64,000 nucleotides of DNA from Coptis chinensis (Eukaryota; Streptophyta; Magnoliopsida; Ranunculales; Ranunculaceae), in contig CM027378.1 of NCBI GenBank assembly GCA_015680905.1, positions 42,939,001 through 43,003,000 on the forward strand. The letters run 5' to 3'. Made by a program: the position numbers and the translations under genes. Shown here piece by piece: positions 43,701 through 56,830 of the stretch (position 1 is the stretch's first letter; every line of letters starts with the position of its first letter). Under the pieces are notes generated by a model, which saw nothing but the letters and a program-made list of their open reading frames with translations, did not search any database and was not told where the DNA came from.

Positions 43701-46621
43701 GAAAAAAGAAAAAGAAGGGGGGCTAGAATACCTTTTTTCTTGAAGTTGAGGAATTAAATGCATAGGATAGGGAAAAAATACAACAGAAAACAAGAAAAAA
43801 CAAAAATAAAAATCAACTGGTCAAAATTTTCTCGTTGTTAAAGTCAATATTAGAATCTCTTTCTTCACCTCCATATTTTGTCATCTTATTGGATTGTGTA
43901 CCAGGTATGTTCCCACACACTTGCAGCTTATGGTATTTGAGTTGGTTAAGAACTCTCTGCGTGCCGTTCAAGAGCGTTATATGGATTCAGACAAAGTTGC
44001 TCCTCCTGTTAGAATTATAGTTGCTGATGGCTTAGAGGATGTCACTATAAAGGTATGCAGTTGATAGTTGTTGTTGGTAGACTTCCTTGCAGTGAATCAT
44101 TTATCGCTGTCTTAATTACCCAGTATGGGATAAATGACACACCAATGCATAACACGCTAATACCAACCATCAGTTTTCTGCTAGTATTAATAAAAAAATA
44201 AAGAAAAGGAAAAAATGTACCGAGCACTGTAATTGCAAGGCTAGCATCTCAACTTCCTTGCACTGAAATCCCAAGTCATGAGAAACCCCTTAACAATGGG
44301 TTATACATACAAGAGACAGAAAAATAGGCATGCATGCCAACATTTATATTCTGACTTCAGCATTAGTTTACATGTACTATAATATTTCTTTCTTTTGGTT
44401 TCATAGATTTCAGATGAAGGCGGTGGAATAGCAAGAAGTGGTCTTCCCAAAATTTTTACCTATCTTTATAGTACAGCTAAAAATCCATTGGACGAGTTCT
44501 TAAATTCTGATTCAACTGATGCAATGACAATGGCCGGATATGGATATGGACTCCCTATAAGTCGGCTTTATGCTCGATACTTTGGAGGCGACCTGCAAAT
44601 TATCTCCATGGAAGGATATGGTGAGTATAACCTCTTTTGTATGCTGAACTAAAAGTAACGTCAGGACATATTTAAGGTTTAACTGTGAACCTGGCCCCAC
44701 CTCATTGATTACTTCGTTGTCATTTGCACCATGTTACTGTATTTGAACTTCATCATTAGCCTGGCGCTAGGGTGAGGGTGTGGCCACCTTGTCAGCCTGA
44801 GCATTACAACTAGTTGAGCTTGCCTGTGTTCTGCAAGTTTACCCCACATCATGAACCTTGTCAGAGTTTACCCCACCAAGTTTCTCGCCCTCAGTTGATT
44901 TGTTCCTTTTTCCACATCTCTTTCTCTGGTTTCTTGAGATCAGTTTCAAAAAAGTGAAAAAAACTTTCAGGTTTGTCAATAGCCTTCCTATCATTTGATA
45001 TTTCTTCGTTCTTTTCTAGGGTTTCCTTGAAGATTCTGCAGTCAGTCCTAAGGTAGGCAAAACACTTGCAATGATTGCAAAAGTTAGCCAACTTGCTGGT
45101 TTGAACTCTTTGCCAAAATTTGACACATATTCCCTTAACTTTGACTTAAACCTTTGCTGGAATGTTTTGAGAGAGATTTGTGTCCACACAAATACTTGCA
45201 TAGTATCCTAGAGTTCTTTCTGCCCTAATTCCATCAATATGCAGATGGGTTAGTAACACCTTCCCCATAAAGGTTGTGCCTTGACCTCCCAATGTTCAAG
45301 ACTTTAATCAATTCAAAAGTGGAAACTTTCGTCCCAGAGTTGAATCATATCTCAGAAAGTAACTAAATGTTTAAAAGAAGTAAAAAAGAGTCTTTTCTGA
45401 AAATGCCTAAAAGTTAGAAGGCCAATAATCTATAGAGAGAAATGCAGAGATTCTCTCACCAAAATTCTGTCTGTTCTTTGTTTTTACTTATTTTGGTTTA
45501 TGGAACCTTTAGTTTCTTGTGCTGTTTGCTTATTTTGCTGTTTGAGTTGTTTCTCAGTTGGATTTTAGGTTTTTGCCTTTTTGGGTACTTATGGGTGTAA
45601 GAGGGTTATGGGTTATATGGTCTTAGGTGTTTACTAGGAAATCCTAGCAGATATCAACTGGGCTTGTGCATTCGCTCCAGCCTAGCTGGATGAACTGGGA
45701 CCTATGTGGTGTGTCAAACTGGACATCCTTTATTGGCCACATTTTCTATTTCCTGGGGATCCATGCAATGGTAAAAAGTGAGTTTCTCTGTTTCCCTTTG
45801 AGACGATGTTGGTTCCTTTTAAGTCCCTTTGAGATGATGTTAGTTCCTTTTTAAGTTTTAAAAGAGAATCCTCCACAAAATAACAAAAAGATGAATTGTT
45901 CATTGAGGTCCAAGATCTCAGAGAGGTTTGACTCATTATTGCATTACCCATGACAGTAAATGAATTCTCTGTAATTTATTCCGTCTGTTAAATTTTTGCT
46001 CCATAAAGAAATGTTTTTATTACATATAATTAAAGACAATGTGAGAGAGTGGTTTACACCACATGACCAATTACACTACATGGCCAACTTCGTCCTTACA
46101 AGGGTATCAGTGGTTAGGGTGTGATTTGGGCTATCACACCACACAATTTCGTGACAATTCATGAATGAAGTAACAAAAGAGTTGTTCTTAGGTGTATTCG
46201 GACGATTTTATTTTGATTAGTGGTGCTACAGTTCAATCCTACTTCCTACGAATTATAGGGGTTAATGCTGAAGGACATATCCTATTTATTCTAGTGGTAG
46301 GATCTCTAAGTAAGTTGATGTCGATTGCTAAAATTTCAACTAAATGACTTGTTTGCTTGATATTGAATCTGCAGTAAATGTTACTAATTACGTGAACATA
46401 TTGTCCAAGTTCCATATTCAACATTAGCTTGGAAACAAATACCATAGCTAGTGTTATCAACTAGATTTATTTTTTCAGTGGAGTGCTTCTTTTAAATCAT
46501 GCTTTGTTATGGATCTTGGTCTGCTTTACACACTTGACATACCCTTATATGCACCATGACAGGGACAGATGCGTATCTTCATTTATCTCGTCTGGGAGAT
46601 TCACAAGAACCTTTGCCATAA
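40707..46621 (+). CDS. PDK: Mitochondrial pyruvate dehydrogenase kinase, six exons
   Basis: Exons 40707-40943, 41012-41273, 41363-41543, 43905-44052, 44407-44620 and 46563-46621 total 1101 bases, 366 residues, the length I recall for Arabidopsis PDK. All junctions are GT-AG and agree in phase. The start gives MAAKKLSKALISEVQKWG, then QTGVSLRYMMEFGS and SAQFLHKELPIRIARRAIEL (regulatory helical domain). The GHKL ATPase fold follows: N-box HLQLMVFELVKNSLRA (about 230-245), G1 DEGGGIARSG (about 279-288) and G2 GYGYGLPISR (about 320). The C-terminus is DAYLHLSRLGDSQEPLP. The enzyme phosphorylates the E1-alpha subunit of the mitochondrial pyruvate dehydrogenase complex and lowers its activity. A short insertion (ELNPKILYQIHLDEI) lies in exon 2 where relatives are shorter. 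Intron 3 (2.36 kb) carries a LINE remnant; no lesion is seen in the coding exons. Confidence 0.96.
41990..43060 (+). pseudogene. LINE remnant in PDK intron 3
   Basis: Decayed non-LTR retrotransposon sequence in the same direction as PDK. VGLGCKNVPSMRKALPSKG is followed, after a stop, by RYGEERERLWRKV near 42180-42260. GEGDTISFWNGVWVKWQYY and FPIIFGLSCNKN near 42400-42490 are the typical G-D-G..I.FW.D.W and FP.LF.LS blocks just before the zf-RVT region. Stops and frameshifts follow. Its limits are approximate. Confidence 0.65.
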
Positions 46622-47533
46622 GTCCATGCCTTGACGGACTTACCTGGGATCTGAGACTCTATACTTGGAAATAGAAGGGATGCATTCTTACTGGTAACGG
46701 AGGCATGGGTATCAAATTCTCTATATGGTGTAATTACAGACTACTGAAGATAGTATAACTGGGTCTGTCATTATCTGTAGAGAAAATTAGGTACTAGGCT
46801 CTTGTTCATTCTTTTTTTTATCAATCTTCTGGTTACATGATGATAACCATTCATCTGAATAACATTGTAAACACCTTATAAAGGATTTTCATTTAGTTCT
46901 GTACAAGCAGGTTCAATCTTCGCGCACATTATGAAAACATTTCTGTAAGCATTTTCTTGTTTAAATGATTGATACCTCGTTTTAAGACATGTGCAAGCTG
47001 TATACCCAAGGATATAATAGATCTCTGCATTTAATTAGAAACATTGCAGATGGCCAAGTAAACTTAAAGAGTGAGACTCGAGGACACTCTTCTAGAAACC
47101 AAACTTGTGTTAAATGAAATGGTATTGTGATCAGCGGAGTCTTTCTGAGGAAATCGCTCTTCTCTGAGGGATTGACACTTATCTTAAAGATGACTTATCA
47201 TGGCGGTGCATAGTGGTAATTCAGTACTGCAGACATTGCCTGACTTTATCGTGGGGATGAAAGAATATGGATGCAAGTGTTACAGTATCTGGGTGGTCAA
47301 GTTCACTCACCCAAATTGTTCTCCATGCTGCATGCACTAGGAAGATACGAAAACTATAGAGCAAACAGCGTAAGTTAATGGCCAGGATATAAGCTAGTGG
47401 AGTACCTAGCTTGCTTATTGAAGGTACACACAGCCGAAAGTTTAGTCTGGAAACAAAGCATTAAAATAAAAAAGTGAATAACGAAGACCATATCTTAGAG
47501 CAAGCAGCAGTTACAAACTCAATATCTGAAACA
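46622..47533. other. PDK 3' UTR and intergenic flank
   Basis: No coding exon recognised. The first part should be the PDK 3' UTR. The sequence runs up to the CTAGT duplication (47534-47538) of the next element. Confidence 0.5.
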
Positions 47534-47538
47534 CTAGT

Positions 47539-48150
47539 TGTAGGGGAATGATATCTTCATAAAGTTATCATTCACGCGTGGAGCATAAGCGAACTCACGA
47601 CATCGACCTCCAAGACCGACCTGTGAGCAGTTCCCTTATGAACACACATGTGCGCAGCATAAGTGAACTCAGGACATCGACCTCCAAGACCGATCTGTGA
47701 GTAGCTCCTTTTATGTAGGTGGTACGACCAAAGATGTCACGGCACGAACGCATGGCCAGAGACAGAACGCCTCGAATAGGATCACCACCAGGGGTAATCA
47801 TTACCAAAATCTTACTTGTACTTCCCACCACCGGGAAATAAGGGCGACCGCGCCAACTCCCAATCAGCACATGACTAATACTATAACCAGCCTAACACTC
47901 ATGCATGATCTCCACCTTACACGTGTGCAAGAGACACACGTGTCTCCCTGATTGACCTTTCCTTTAGCCTATAAATACTACCTATTTGAACTACGTCGGG
48001 CCTGATTCCTCTCCCCCCGAAAAAGAAAGAGAAAAGAAAGAGGATATAGGTAGTTAAGTTCGCTTCACGTTTAACTTCGGTCCTTCCAGAATCTTAACCT
48101 TCTTCCCCTTTCTTCACAAACCTCACGTAAAAACCAAAACGCCCTTTACA
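47539..48150 (+). repeat. 5' LTR of the Tat/Retand element
   Basis: 612 bp, TGTAGGGG...TTTACA. A roughly 70-bp block (AGCATAAGCGAACTCACGAC onward) is tandemly duplicated inside it (about 47582 and 47657). A TATA box CTATAAATA lies at about 47969-47977, so U3 is about 430-460 bp. The trinucleotide TGG needed for a primer site follows at 48152, but I could not match the tRNA. Confidence 0.95.
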
Positions 48151-48318
48151 TTGGCCAGCCCTGCGTGGTTTCGACATTTGGGAAATCACGCTACCCTAAC
48201 TACAAACTCTCCAATTCTCAAGCCCACGGCATGGTCACCTCGAAGCTCAGGTTCAACACCTTGTAGAACAACTAGGTATAACAAATGAAAGCATTTTCTT
48301 GCTCATCAACAGCAACCA

Positions 48319-49781
48319 GTAGGCAATGTTGCTGAAAATGGCATCAACGAGGTTAATCAGCAGATTAACGAATTGTCACATAGGATAGGCCAAAGTCGCG
48401 AAATGAAAAGACGCAACCCAAATTGTTCAAAAATGCTCAAGACATACCGTATATCCGTTTCCACTCATCTGACGTTCTCAGCAAATCCTCTCCTCAAGAT
48501 TTTATCCAGCCACGTTTCCCCATGTATGATGGCAACACCTGTCCCGGTCAACATGTGGCTCGATACATTCAGAGTTTGACCCTCTACAGTTCTTCTGAGT
48601 ATGATCATCTTCACTGTCGATTATTTCCGCCCGGCTCAAGGATGGCGCTCTTGATTGGTTCTTCTCTCTCGAGCCTGACTCTATTAAAACTTTTGAGCAG
48701 CTTTTATCGACTGCTTTGCTAGCCAATACGCGCAATAACGATTGGAAAGCGATCTTGATTCGTTGTTCCAGCTTATCCTTCCGAAGATGAGACCATTCGC
48801 CAATTCTTAGGGCGGTTCAAAAGGTCGAATCGTTGTGCATGGAAAGCGGACTGAAAGAATCTTTTGCCACACTGACATTTTCAAACGCCTGTCGCGTGCG
48901 TAATACCGACCTGTCCAGATCACTGATGAAGGAACGCCCAGAAACGCTATCCGAACTGTACGCCCGGGTTGACAAGTATATCAAGTTGCAAGAAAGTTTG
49001 AAGTCCAATGGTTTAGCCGAGAACCAAGAGGTGGCAGCGATCTCTGATCATACTCCGCGTACCAAACAGCGATCTAGGTCGTTGGCACCTAAGGCTGGGA
49101 CTCGCCAAGATAAACAGAGAATTCGCTGTCTTGACTCGCTCTCCTAGTTACATCCTCGACAAGATCCGGCGAGCCGCGTACTTCCGCCCAGATGTGAAGC
49201 AGCCAGCTGATCGCCCTGACAAGCCATATTGTGCCTTCCACAGAGCCAAATGTCATGAAACGAATGCATGCTGGGGGCTTAAGCACTATCTTCAAGACCT
49301 TGTCGAAGCTGGTCACATTAAACATTACACCAACATTCCTGACGGTGATTTGCGTCATAAGCTCATGGCTCACCGCGTGCGCAGCCGATCTCCACCTCGA
49401 CGAGCGCACAGTCGCTCTCCCCATCGCCGTCATCATCAAGACTTTCAGCCTCGCCCTGCCCGTAGAGGACGTCCCCAAGAGCGTTCTCGTCATGAGCGCA
49501 GACAACACTCCTCAGATCGGGATAATGCTCGCACAATTCACATGATTACTTTCCCCGATGATTCAGTCACCTCATCAAGAGAGAAAAGACGTCGTGTTGG
49601 CGCTCTTCACGAAGTCTATCACTTTACTTCCCAAGCAGAGCATGCTCCGCGTCACTCAGGCCGTCATTCAGGAGATATCATTTTCACAGAGGCCGACCTC
49701 AACAAGGTCTGCCTTCCTCACAATGATGCACTTCGTCGTCCCACGCCAAGATCGCCGACCGATTGTGAAGAAGCGTCTTGA
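48319..49781 (+). pseudogene. gag of the Tat/Retand element, frameshifted
   Basis: The capsid region is readable in pieces: QDFIQPRFPMYDGNTCPGQH (about 48495), then after a shift LKDGALDWFFSLEPDSIKTF (about 48640), ESGLKESFATLTFSNACRV (about 48842) and ERPETLSELYARVDKYIKL (about 48930). A nucleocapsid-like block CAFHRAKCHETNACWGLKHY lies near 49230, followed by an Arg/Ser/His-rich tail (RSRSPPRRAHSRSPHRR). The spacing of the pieces fits Tat-group gag. At least three frame changes make it non-functional as written. Confidence 0.8.
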
Positions 49782-52415
49782 TCGACCCGGGGAGCTCCTG
49801 CGACATTTTGTTTTACCACACTCTTTAAGAAATGAATTTACCCAAGTCAGTTCTGATAGACCCGATTGCCCCCCTTTATGGTTTCAATGGTTCCAGAGCC
49901 GACCCACTCGGTGATATCATTCTTCCAGTCTCAGTGGGTTCTAAAAGGACAAAGTCACCGCAATACGCCGCTTCATCTCGACATCCGTCCCTATAATGCC
50001 ATATTAGGACGACGATGGATCCACCAAATGCAAGCTGTACCTTCGACGTTGCATCAAGTTCTCCGTTTTCCGGGACCCAGAGGATTGATGGAGCTGAGAA
50101 GCAATCAACTGGAAGCATATCAGTGTAACCAAATCTTGTCAGCAGGAAAGACCGACAGTACACCATTCTACACAAGAAGCGAACCCATCAGTTATACCAT
50201 GGCCAAAGACCTGGTTGCGGAGGTCAGAGTCAACACATCCAAGCAGCATGCTGGGGGCTCCAGTAAGAAGAGGAAGTCGTCTACCTACACTCTAGACGCC
50301 AACCCAGCCGTTGCCGTTCCAATGGATTCGCAGACACGTGTTACACCTCCAGTCTTCCTGCCGACAGTTACTCCAGCTCCTCTGGGTATGCCCACAGAAG
50401 CCATTTCAGTTCCTGTCCTCGTCACCACAGTTGCCGATCCAGTCCAGATGAATAGATGCTCTCTCCCTCAGGACGTTGTAGTGCCTCCACATGAAGCAGC
50501 GTCGCCACCCAGGCCCGCACCCCAACAGGTCGACAGAGAGCGGGTCAACTTAGGAACTGATAATGACCCTAAGTTTGTATATGTAGGGGCTAACCTTGAC
50601 CCTACACTCAAGGCCCAACTTGTAAACTTTCTGGCTATGAATAAAGATGTTTTTGCCTGGTCGTATATCGATGTGCCTGGTATAGACCCTAGTGTAGCCT
50701 GTCATCGGTTAAATGTCAATCCTAATGCTAAGCCAGTTCGCCAGCGACCTCGCCGGTTATCTCTGCGCTTTCAGAAAGCCATTAATGACGAAGTCGACAA
50801 ACTCAAGCAAGTCGGTTTCATCAGAAAAGTGGAATACCCCGAATGGGTCGCTAACATTGTCGCGGTTCCCAAAAAGAATGGCACAGTTCGCCTCTGTGTC
50901 GATTTCACGAATGTCAATCAAGAAACACCGAAAGACAGTTTTCCCCTGCCACGCATTGACCGACTTGTCAACCAAACTTGCGGACATGAACTTCTTTCCT
51001 TTATGGATGCGTACAGCGGATACAATCAAATCCCACTCGCTGAGGAAGATCAAGAGAAGACTTCATTCATTACCGAACAAGGAATTTATTGTTATAACGT
51101 CCTCCCGTTCGGCCTTAAGAACGCCGGAGCGACATATCAGCGTCTAGTAACTGACATGTTTCAGGACATGTTAGGAGAGACCATGGAGGTTTACATTGAC
51201 GACATGGTCGTCAAGAGCAAAAAAGCAGTCGACCATATTACTCACCTTGAGCAAGCGTTCTCCAGATTGCGCCACACTCGAATGAAGTTGAACCCAGAGA
51301 AATGCCTCTTTGGAGCGACCTCTGGTAAATTCCTCGGATATCAGGTGTCACAGCGAGGGATCGAAGCAAATCCAGACCAAATCAGAGAGTTCTTAGATAT
51401 GCCTGACCCACAGACAAAGAAGCAGATACAGAAGTTGTCTGGTATGGTCGCTGCACTTAATCGATTCATATCCCGGGCGTCAGACAAGTGTCGTCCGTTC
51501 TTACAACTCCTCAAGAAAGGTGAGCAGTTCTCATGGAATGATCAATGCTATCACGCATACGCCACTCTCAAAAAGTACCTCACCACGCCTCCCGTTTTAG
51601 CCACACCGGTAGATGGAGAGACACTGGGGCTCTACCTGGCAGTATCAGATTTCGCAATCAGCTCAGTTCTCTTCAAAGAGGAGAACCACTCAGAAAAGCC
51701 GATCTACTTCATAAGTAAGACGCTCACGCTAGCTGAGAAAAATTATTCTTTCCTTGAACGGGCCGTACTTGCTTTGGTGTATTCGGCACGGAAATTTAGG
51801 CCTTACTTTCAAGCACATCCGGTCAACATACTGACCGACCTGCCACTGAAGAAACTCCTCCACAAGGAAAACAAAACTACTCAGATGGTCGTCGCGGGCG
51901 AGGAGCTCGGTGAACACCACATGGAGTTTGTACCTCGCACCTCTCAGAAAGGTCAAGTCGTTGCCGATTTCCTTGCCGATTTCCCTGTTAGCGACCCACA
52001 CTGGCAGTCAGAAATGGAGCTCGCTGTTGTCAAAGAGCGTGTCAAGTCAGTCTGGTCTCTCTTTGTAGATGGCTCTAGCAATCCCGGCGGGAGTGGCATC
52101 GGGGTCGTTTTAGTGTCTCCCGCAGGAGTTATGGTAGAAAAATCAATTCGACTCGACTTCGCATCTTCCAATAACGAGGCGGAATATGAAGCACTGATCA
52201 TGGGCCTTCGTATGGCGCTTCAGCTCGGTGTGCAAGAGCTCCAAGTCTTTAGTGACTCGCAACTGGTCGTTCGCCAGATTGCTAAGGAGTACACTACTCA
52301 GGAAGGTAACCTTTCGAAGTATCTTCAGGTCGTTCATCATTTGTTGCCTTCTTTTAAGAATTCTACCATAAACCATTTTTTGCGTGATGAGAACCGCCAC
52401 GCAGACAAAATTTAG
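49782..52415 (+). CDS. Protease remnant plus RT-RNase H-aRNase H of the Tat/Retand element
   Basis: The protease site DPGSSCDILFYHTL is near 49790 and RPYNAILGRRWIHQMQAV near 49983; a stop and frame changes fall between them. From 49866 one frame of 849 codons stays open. It holds reverse transcriptase (DFTNVNQETPKDSFPLPRID, LPFGLKNAGATYQR, YIDDM at residues 443-447), then the thumb/connection, RNase H (LYLAVSDFAISSVLF, ILTDLPLKKLL), and a second RNase H (LFVDGSSNPGGSGIGVVL with its Asp near residue 735, then NNEAEYEALIMGL and VFSDSQLVVRQI). The second domain is the archaeal-type RNase H typical of Tat elements. The catalytic Asp pair of RT is present. The frame ends just after the second domain at a TAG, where integrase would follow in an intact relative. 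Confidence 0.9.
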
Positions 52416-52417
52416 CT

Positions 52418-53774
52418 TACCTAGCCACTCAAACACCGAAGTTGTGCTCCACGACAACTCCTCATTGAGGTAGTCGATCGACCGCATACCAGCCTAACAT
52501 GCCCTAGTTATAGTCGACCGTTCCCTCTCCCGACGATTAGTTGCGCTAGACTTGGATGCAACCCATCATGGATTACATCCAACAGGACACGCTCCCTGTC
52601 GAGCGTGCCAAAGCCAGGCAAATCCAATATCAAGCACGCCGTTATTGCGTGTTGCATGATAAATTGTTTAGAAAATCTGTCGGGTGGACCGCGACTTGCG
52701 ATGTATTACTCCGGAGCAGGGACAAATGATATTTGCCGAAATCCATGAGGGAGAATGTGGAAATCATGCCGGAGGTCGTTCTTTAGCCCACAAGGCAATT
52801 TCCCAAGACTACTTCTGGCCCCATATGCAGACCGATGCCAAAGCATACGCTTCTCGCGCTTAAAATGTCAAACATTCGCCATTAACATCATTCAGCCCGC
52901 ACGCGAACTGATCAATATAGCAAGTCCATGGCCATTTCACATGTGGGGCATGGATATTATGGGACCATTCGTCCCCCAGAAAAGCACTGGTTTTCGGTTC
53001 GTCTTAGCGGCGACTGACTATTTCACCAAGTGGGTCGAGGCAATTCCTTTAGCACATGTCAAAGAATCGCATGTCTGCAATTTCATCTGGACTCATATCA
53101 TCACCAGATTTGGGCTGCCACATACACTGGTAATGGACAATGGACCCTAATTCAAAGGCCGAACCGTTAAAGAATTTCTAGCTAAGTGGAAGATAGTTCA
53201 TGCATTTTCTACTCTACAGTACGCTCAGAGTAATGGTCAAGTGGAAGCCAGCAACAAAGCCATCTTAGAAAATTTGAAGAAAAAGATTGAAAAGAACAAA
53301 AGTCAATGGCCGAACCAGTTGGAGAACATCCTGTGGGCCCATCGCACCACAGCTCGATCCAGTACCGGCGAATCTCCATTCTCTTTGTGTTATGGCACAG
53401 AAGCTGTCATTCCCACCGAGCTCACAGTCACTACGACTCGGTCCGAGCTCGTTGAAACCGGACACAATGATTCTATCTTAGCACGAGAGATTGATTTGCT
53501 CGAAGAACGGCGTGATCTAGCTACCATCAGAGTCGCATCTTATCAACAAACTCTGAAGAACTCCTACAATAAACGAGTCCATCCTCGATCATTCCAGCCT
53601 GGCGATCTGGTGCTCAAGAAGACGCAAGATGATTCCAAACTAGCCCCTAATTGGGAAGGTCCCTACATAGTCGAACGTGTTGTGGGCAACGGAGCGTACT
53701 GGATAAAAACTCAAGAAGGGAAATTGTTACCTCGCCCATGGAATACTTATCTGCTGAAACGATTTTATCAATAA
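52418..53774 (+). pseudogene. Integrase of the Tat/Retand element, with stops
   Basis: Zinc-binding residues H and H (IHEGECGNHAGG, about 52745) are present. The downstream Cys pair is damaged: a stop sits just before KCQTFA near 52865. The catalytic triad is readable: Asp in WGMDIMGPF (52953), Asp in VMDNGP (53136) and Glu in GQVEASNK (53244). A TAA at 53148-53150 interrupts the frame 11 bases past the second Asp codon. The C-terminal part (RSFQPGDLVLKKTQDD, NWEGPYIVERVVGNGAYW) is intact to the stop at 53774. No chromodomain is seen, as expected for the Tat group. Not functional as written. Confidence 0.88.
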
Positions 53775-53949
53775 AACTTTTGTTGTTGTATTTTTTTTTT
53801 AAAGCACGATAAGTTTCAACTTCATTTTTTTTTTCCTGTCTCCTAGTATAAGCTATTCCATTTACTGGCATCCAAACGATTCTCCAGCTCGCATCCGGCG
53901 TACAACCAGTCTACTTCCCAGATCTCACACGCTTAACTCGCCATACGCT

Positions 53950-54675
53950 CTTATACACGAGAACGCTCTCCGCGAGCAAACGCTCTCTGGAGCTCACCGG
54001 TTACATAGCCTCTCCAATTCTTGTCATGTCGAGGACCTATATTTCTAGGCTCAACTACACGAGAATGCTCTCCGCGAGCAAACGCTCTCTGGAGCTCACC
54101 AGCTACATAGCCTCTCCAATTCTTGTCACGTCGAGGACCTATATTTCTAGGATCGACTACACGAGAACGCTCTCCGCGAGCAAACGCTCTCTGGAGCTCA
54201 CCGGCTACATAGCCTCTCCAATTCTTGTCACGTCGAGGACCTATATTTCTAGGCTCGACTACACGAGAACGCTCTCCGCGAGCAAACGCTCTCTGGAGCT
54301 CACCGGCTACATAGCCTCTCCAATTCTTGTCACGTCGAGGACCTATATTTCTAGGATCGACTACACGAGAACGCTCTCCGCAAGCAAACGCTTTCCGGAG
54401 CTCACAGGCTACATAGCCTCTCCACTTCTTGTCACGTCGAGGACCTATATTTCTAGGATCGACTAAACGAGAACGCTCTCTGTGAGCAGACAGCTCTCTA
54501 GAGCTCACAGGCTACATAGCCTCTCCAATGCTTGTCACGTCAAAGACCTATATTCCTAGGATCGACTAAACGAGAACGCTCTCCGCGAGCCGACAGCTCT
54601 CCGGAGCTCACAGGCAACATAGCCTCTCCAATTCCTGTCACGTCCACGACCTATATTTCTAGGGTTGCCTACACG
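53950..54675. repeat. 102-bp tandem array (about seven copies) downstream of integrase
   Basis: The unit begins ACACGAGAACGCTCTCCGCG. Starts fall at 53955, 54057, 54159, 54261, 54363, 54465 and 54568, a period of 102 (once 103). The first five copies are nearly identical and the last ones diverge. As 102 is a multiple of three, long frames open on both strands (minus 54508-53951 with a 34-residue repeat; plus 54026-54466). These are by-products, since similarity is at the DNA level and third positions are not freer. Confidence 0.92.
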
Positions 54676-55115
54676 GCAGGACGCATATTTCTCGAATCCT
54701 AAGCAGAACGCTAGCTACACACAAGTACAAGGCAACATACATACGGAACATCACCAATAAAATTATATGATCATTCGTCACAACAACTACATTCACCGAT
54801 CTGCTGGGATTACCCAGAAAATCCAGATCGGTGCTCATTACAAAAATTAACCAAATATCGAACTGCCACTTTCGTGGAAACCAGTTCTCTGGGGAAAAAA
54901 TTTAACCGCCGGGCAAGCCCGAAAACACAAATTATTGTTAACTCTCGTGATAAGAGAGGGAAATGTAAACGTAACTTACAATTCATGGTCGACAGAGCCA
55001 AATCAAGATCACCTTATCAAATCTCACTTATGACATGCTTATCTTCGGTGTTGCGCTAGTCGAAGGCGGTATGCCGAGCCGACCTCAAAGATCATCACGC
55101 ATCTCATGCCCCCAT
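54676..55115. other. Non-coding part of the Tat/Retand 3' region
   Basis: I see no supported gene or repeat here. Confidence 0.4.
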
Positions 55116-56003
55116 TCATCGCCGCAATCGCTTTCTTGATTGCATCATACTTCGTCCCCAGAAATGGCGAGGGCGTCTATGTGCTTCGTATACGCCTTCT
55201 TCTTTACGTTTACACCTTCGAACTTTTAGCATAAGCGAATACCACGCTAATTCCCTTTCTAACTCCGTCCACGTCGGTCCACTAACGCAAAGATTCTCGC
55301 CATCACGTTCTGGTACTTGGTAGTCATCACCTCCAGTTTTCTCTTGTCTGCCCCCCACGCAACTCGCATACACCCCAGCTCGACGTGAGGGTTGTCATCC
55401 ATCACCCTGTTTTGTACAACATCTTTCAACTTATCATATCCTGCAAGAAACTGCACGAAGCAAGTTAAAGAATCAGTTTGCCTTAGTAACCGATATAACA
55501 ACCTAGTGTGTCAGGAACTTACCAAACAAGCAGCCATATCCATCGTCCCCAGCAACGTATCCATGTCCCCAGTACGATCCCCTTCAGAACGCTGGTCGCT
55601 ATGGGTGCCGAGTGGAAGCTACAGTCTGAGCGTTTCACCATACGCTTCTTCCCCGTCTTCCCCATGTAGTAGAATTCGCTCCTCACATCACCACACCGTG
55701 GAGACGAACTTCACCACCGACCGGGCCGACCTTTGCCTCGTGTCGCTACATTCCGCGGCGCGTGGATCGATCGTTGTCGCCTACCCGCTGCAGCGACCTA
55801 AACACAATGCCGCCAGTTGGACGTCCAACCCTCCTGGAACGTTTATGACCCTTCGCCTCTACAGTCTCAGCTTTCCTCTTTCCACGATCACCATGCACAT
55901 GCGGTTCAAACTCCATCCTCTCCATTATCAGAGGCGACGTATCTCTCATGCTTTTTTCTCCCCTCATGAATGGACGACACCTTGTCATGATAAAACCTAG
56001 CAC
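55116..56003 (-). other. Possible second antisense ORF region of the Tat/Retand element
   Basis: Minus-strand frames at 56003-55746 (RKAETVEAKGHKRSRRVGRP, basic and NLS-like) and 55501-55259 (YDKLKDVVQNRVMDDNPHVE, likely helical) may be exons of one antisense transcript. Splice junctions are not clear and I recognise no domain. They could also be diverged duplicates of the neighbouring antisense gene. Confidence 0.3.
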
Positions 56004-56830
56004 ACAAAAGTACTGTCACATGAGCTACAGTTTTATTCCAAATTCTTCTCGACGAAATAACACTCTCAAAAGAGAAGGAACGTACCTGAACGAGCAGCAA
56101 CGATGGTGATGCACAACAAAGGAGCAAAGCGAGAAGAAAGACTTAAGTTTGGGCAAGAAGACGAGCAAATACTTTGTTGGTATTCGATGAGCAGTTTTAT
56201 GCAATAGGAAACGTCTTTTCCTAAGTGCCTCATAATTACCTTGAGACGCCAAACGCCATCTGCCCGCCATCATTATGTTCCTTGAACCGCTCGCCTCCTT
56301 CCATGTGTCACGCACGCGAGGGAACATTGCCGTTAGCGGCACTAAACACAACACAATTCGACTTCTTTCACGAACCAGGATCCAGCGACATGGTGACCTC
56401 ATTACGCGCACCACCTTAACAGCTGGAAGCAATTTAACAACCAGACGCTCATGCAACTTTACCAGTCATGGGCAGAGAAGTGGTCCCTGCAGTGCACCTG
56501 CCATGCTTTGTTATACGCAGACACAACTGTGGTCAAGCAAGCGATTCGCACATAATACGGCAACAAACAACAAGCATGGCATACACGCAAACAACGACCT
56601 GTCTTAGCAAGTTGGAACCATAGTAAGTTAGCCGAGTTGTAGAGACTACTCAGGAAATCCAACCCGATTAAGCAATATTCGTCCTCACAGGAGTACCCCA
56701 AAACAGAACGAGGTACCAGATCACTCACAGTGCGGGCACATACAAATAAAAAGACGAACTGCCCAGGTTACCCCAGGAAACCAGTTCTATTGTATCACAG
56801 CTTATAAGCTGACAGCATTACATAACGAAT
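56004..56830. other. Spacer between antisense ORF regions
   Basis: No supported gene; short frames on both strands without recognisable domains. Confidence 0.35.

Noticed and set aside
53951..54508. 185-codon minus frame and 146-codon plus frame (54026-54466) with 34-residue repeats
   Set aside because: Both follow from the 102-bp tandem period; frames open on both strands at once argue against coding.
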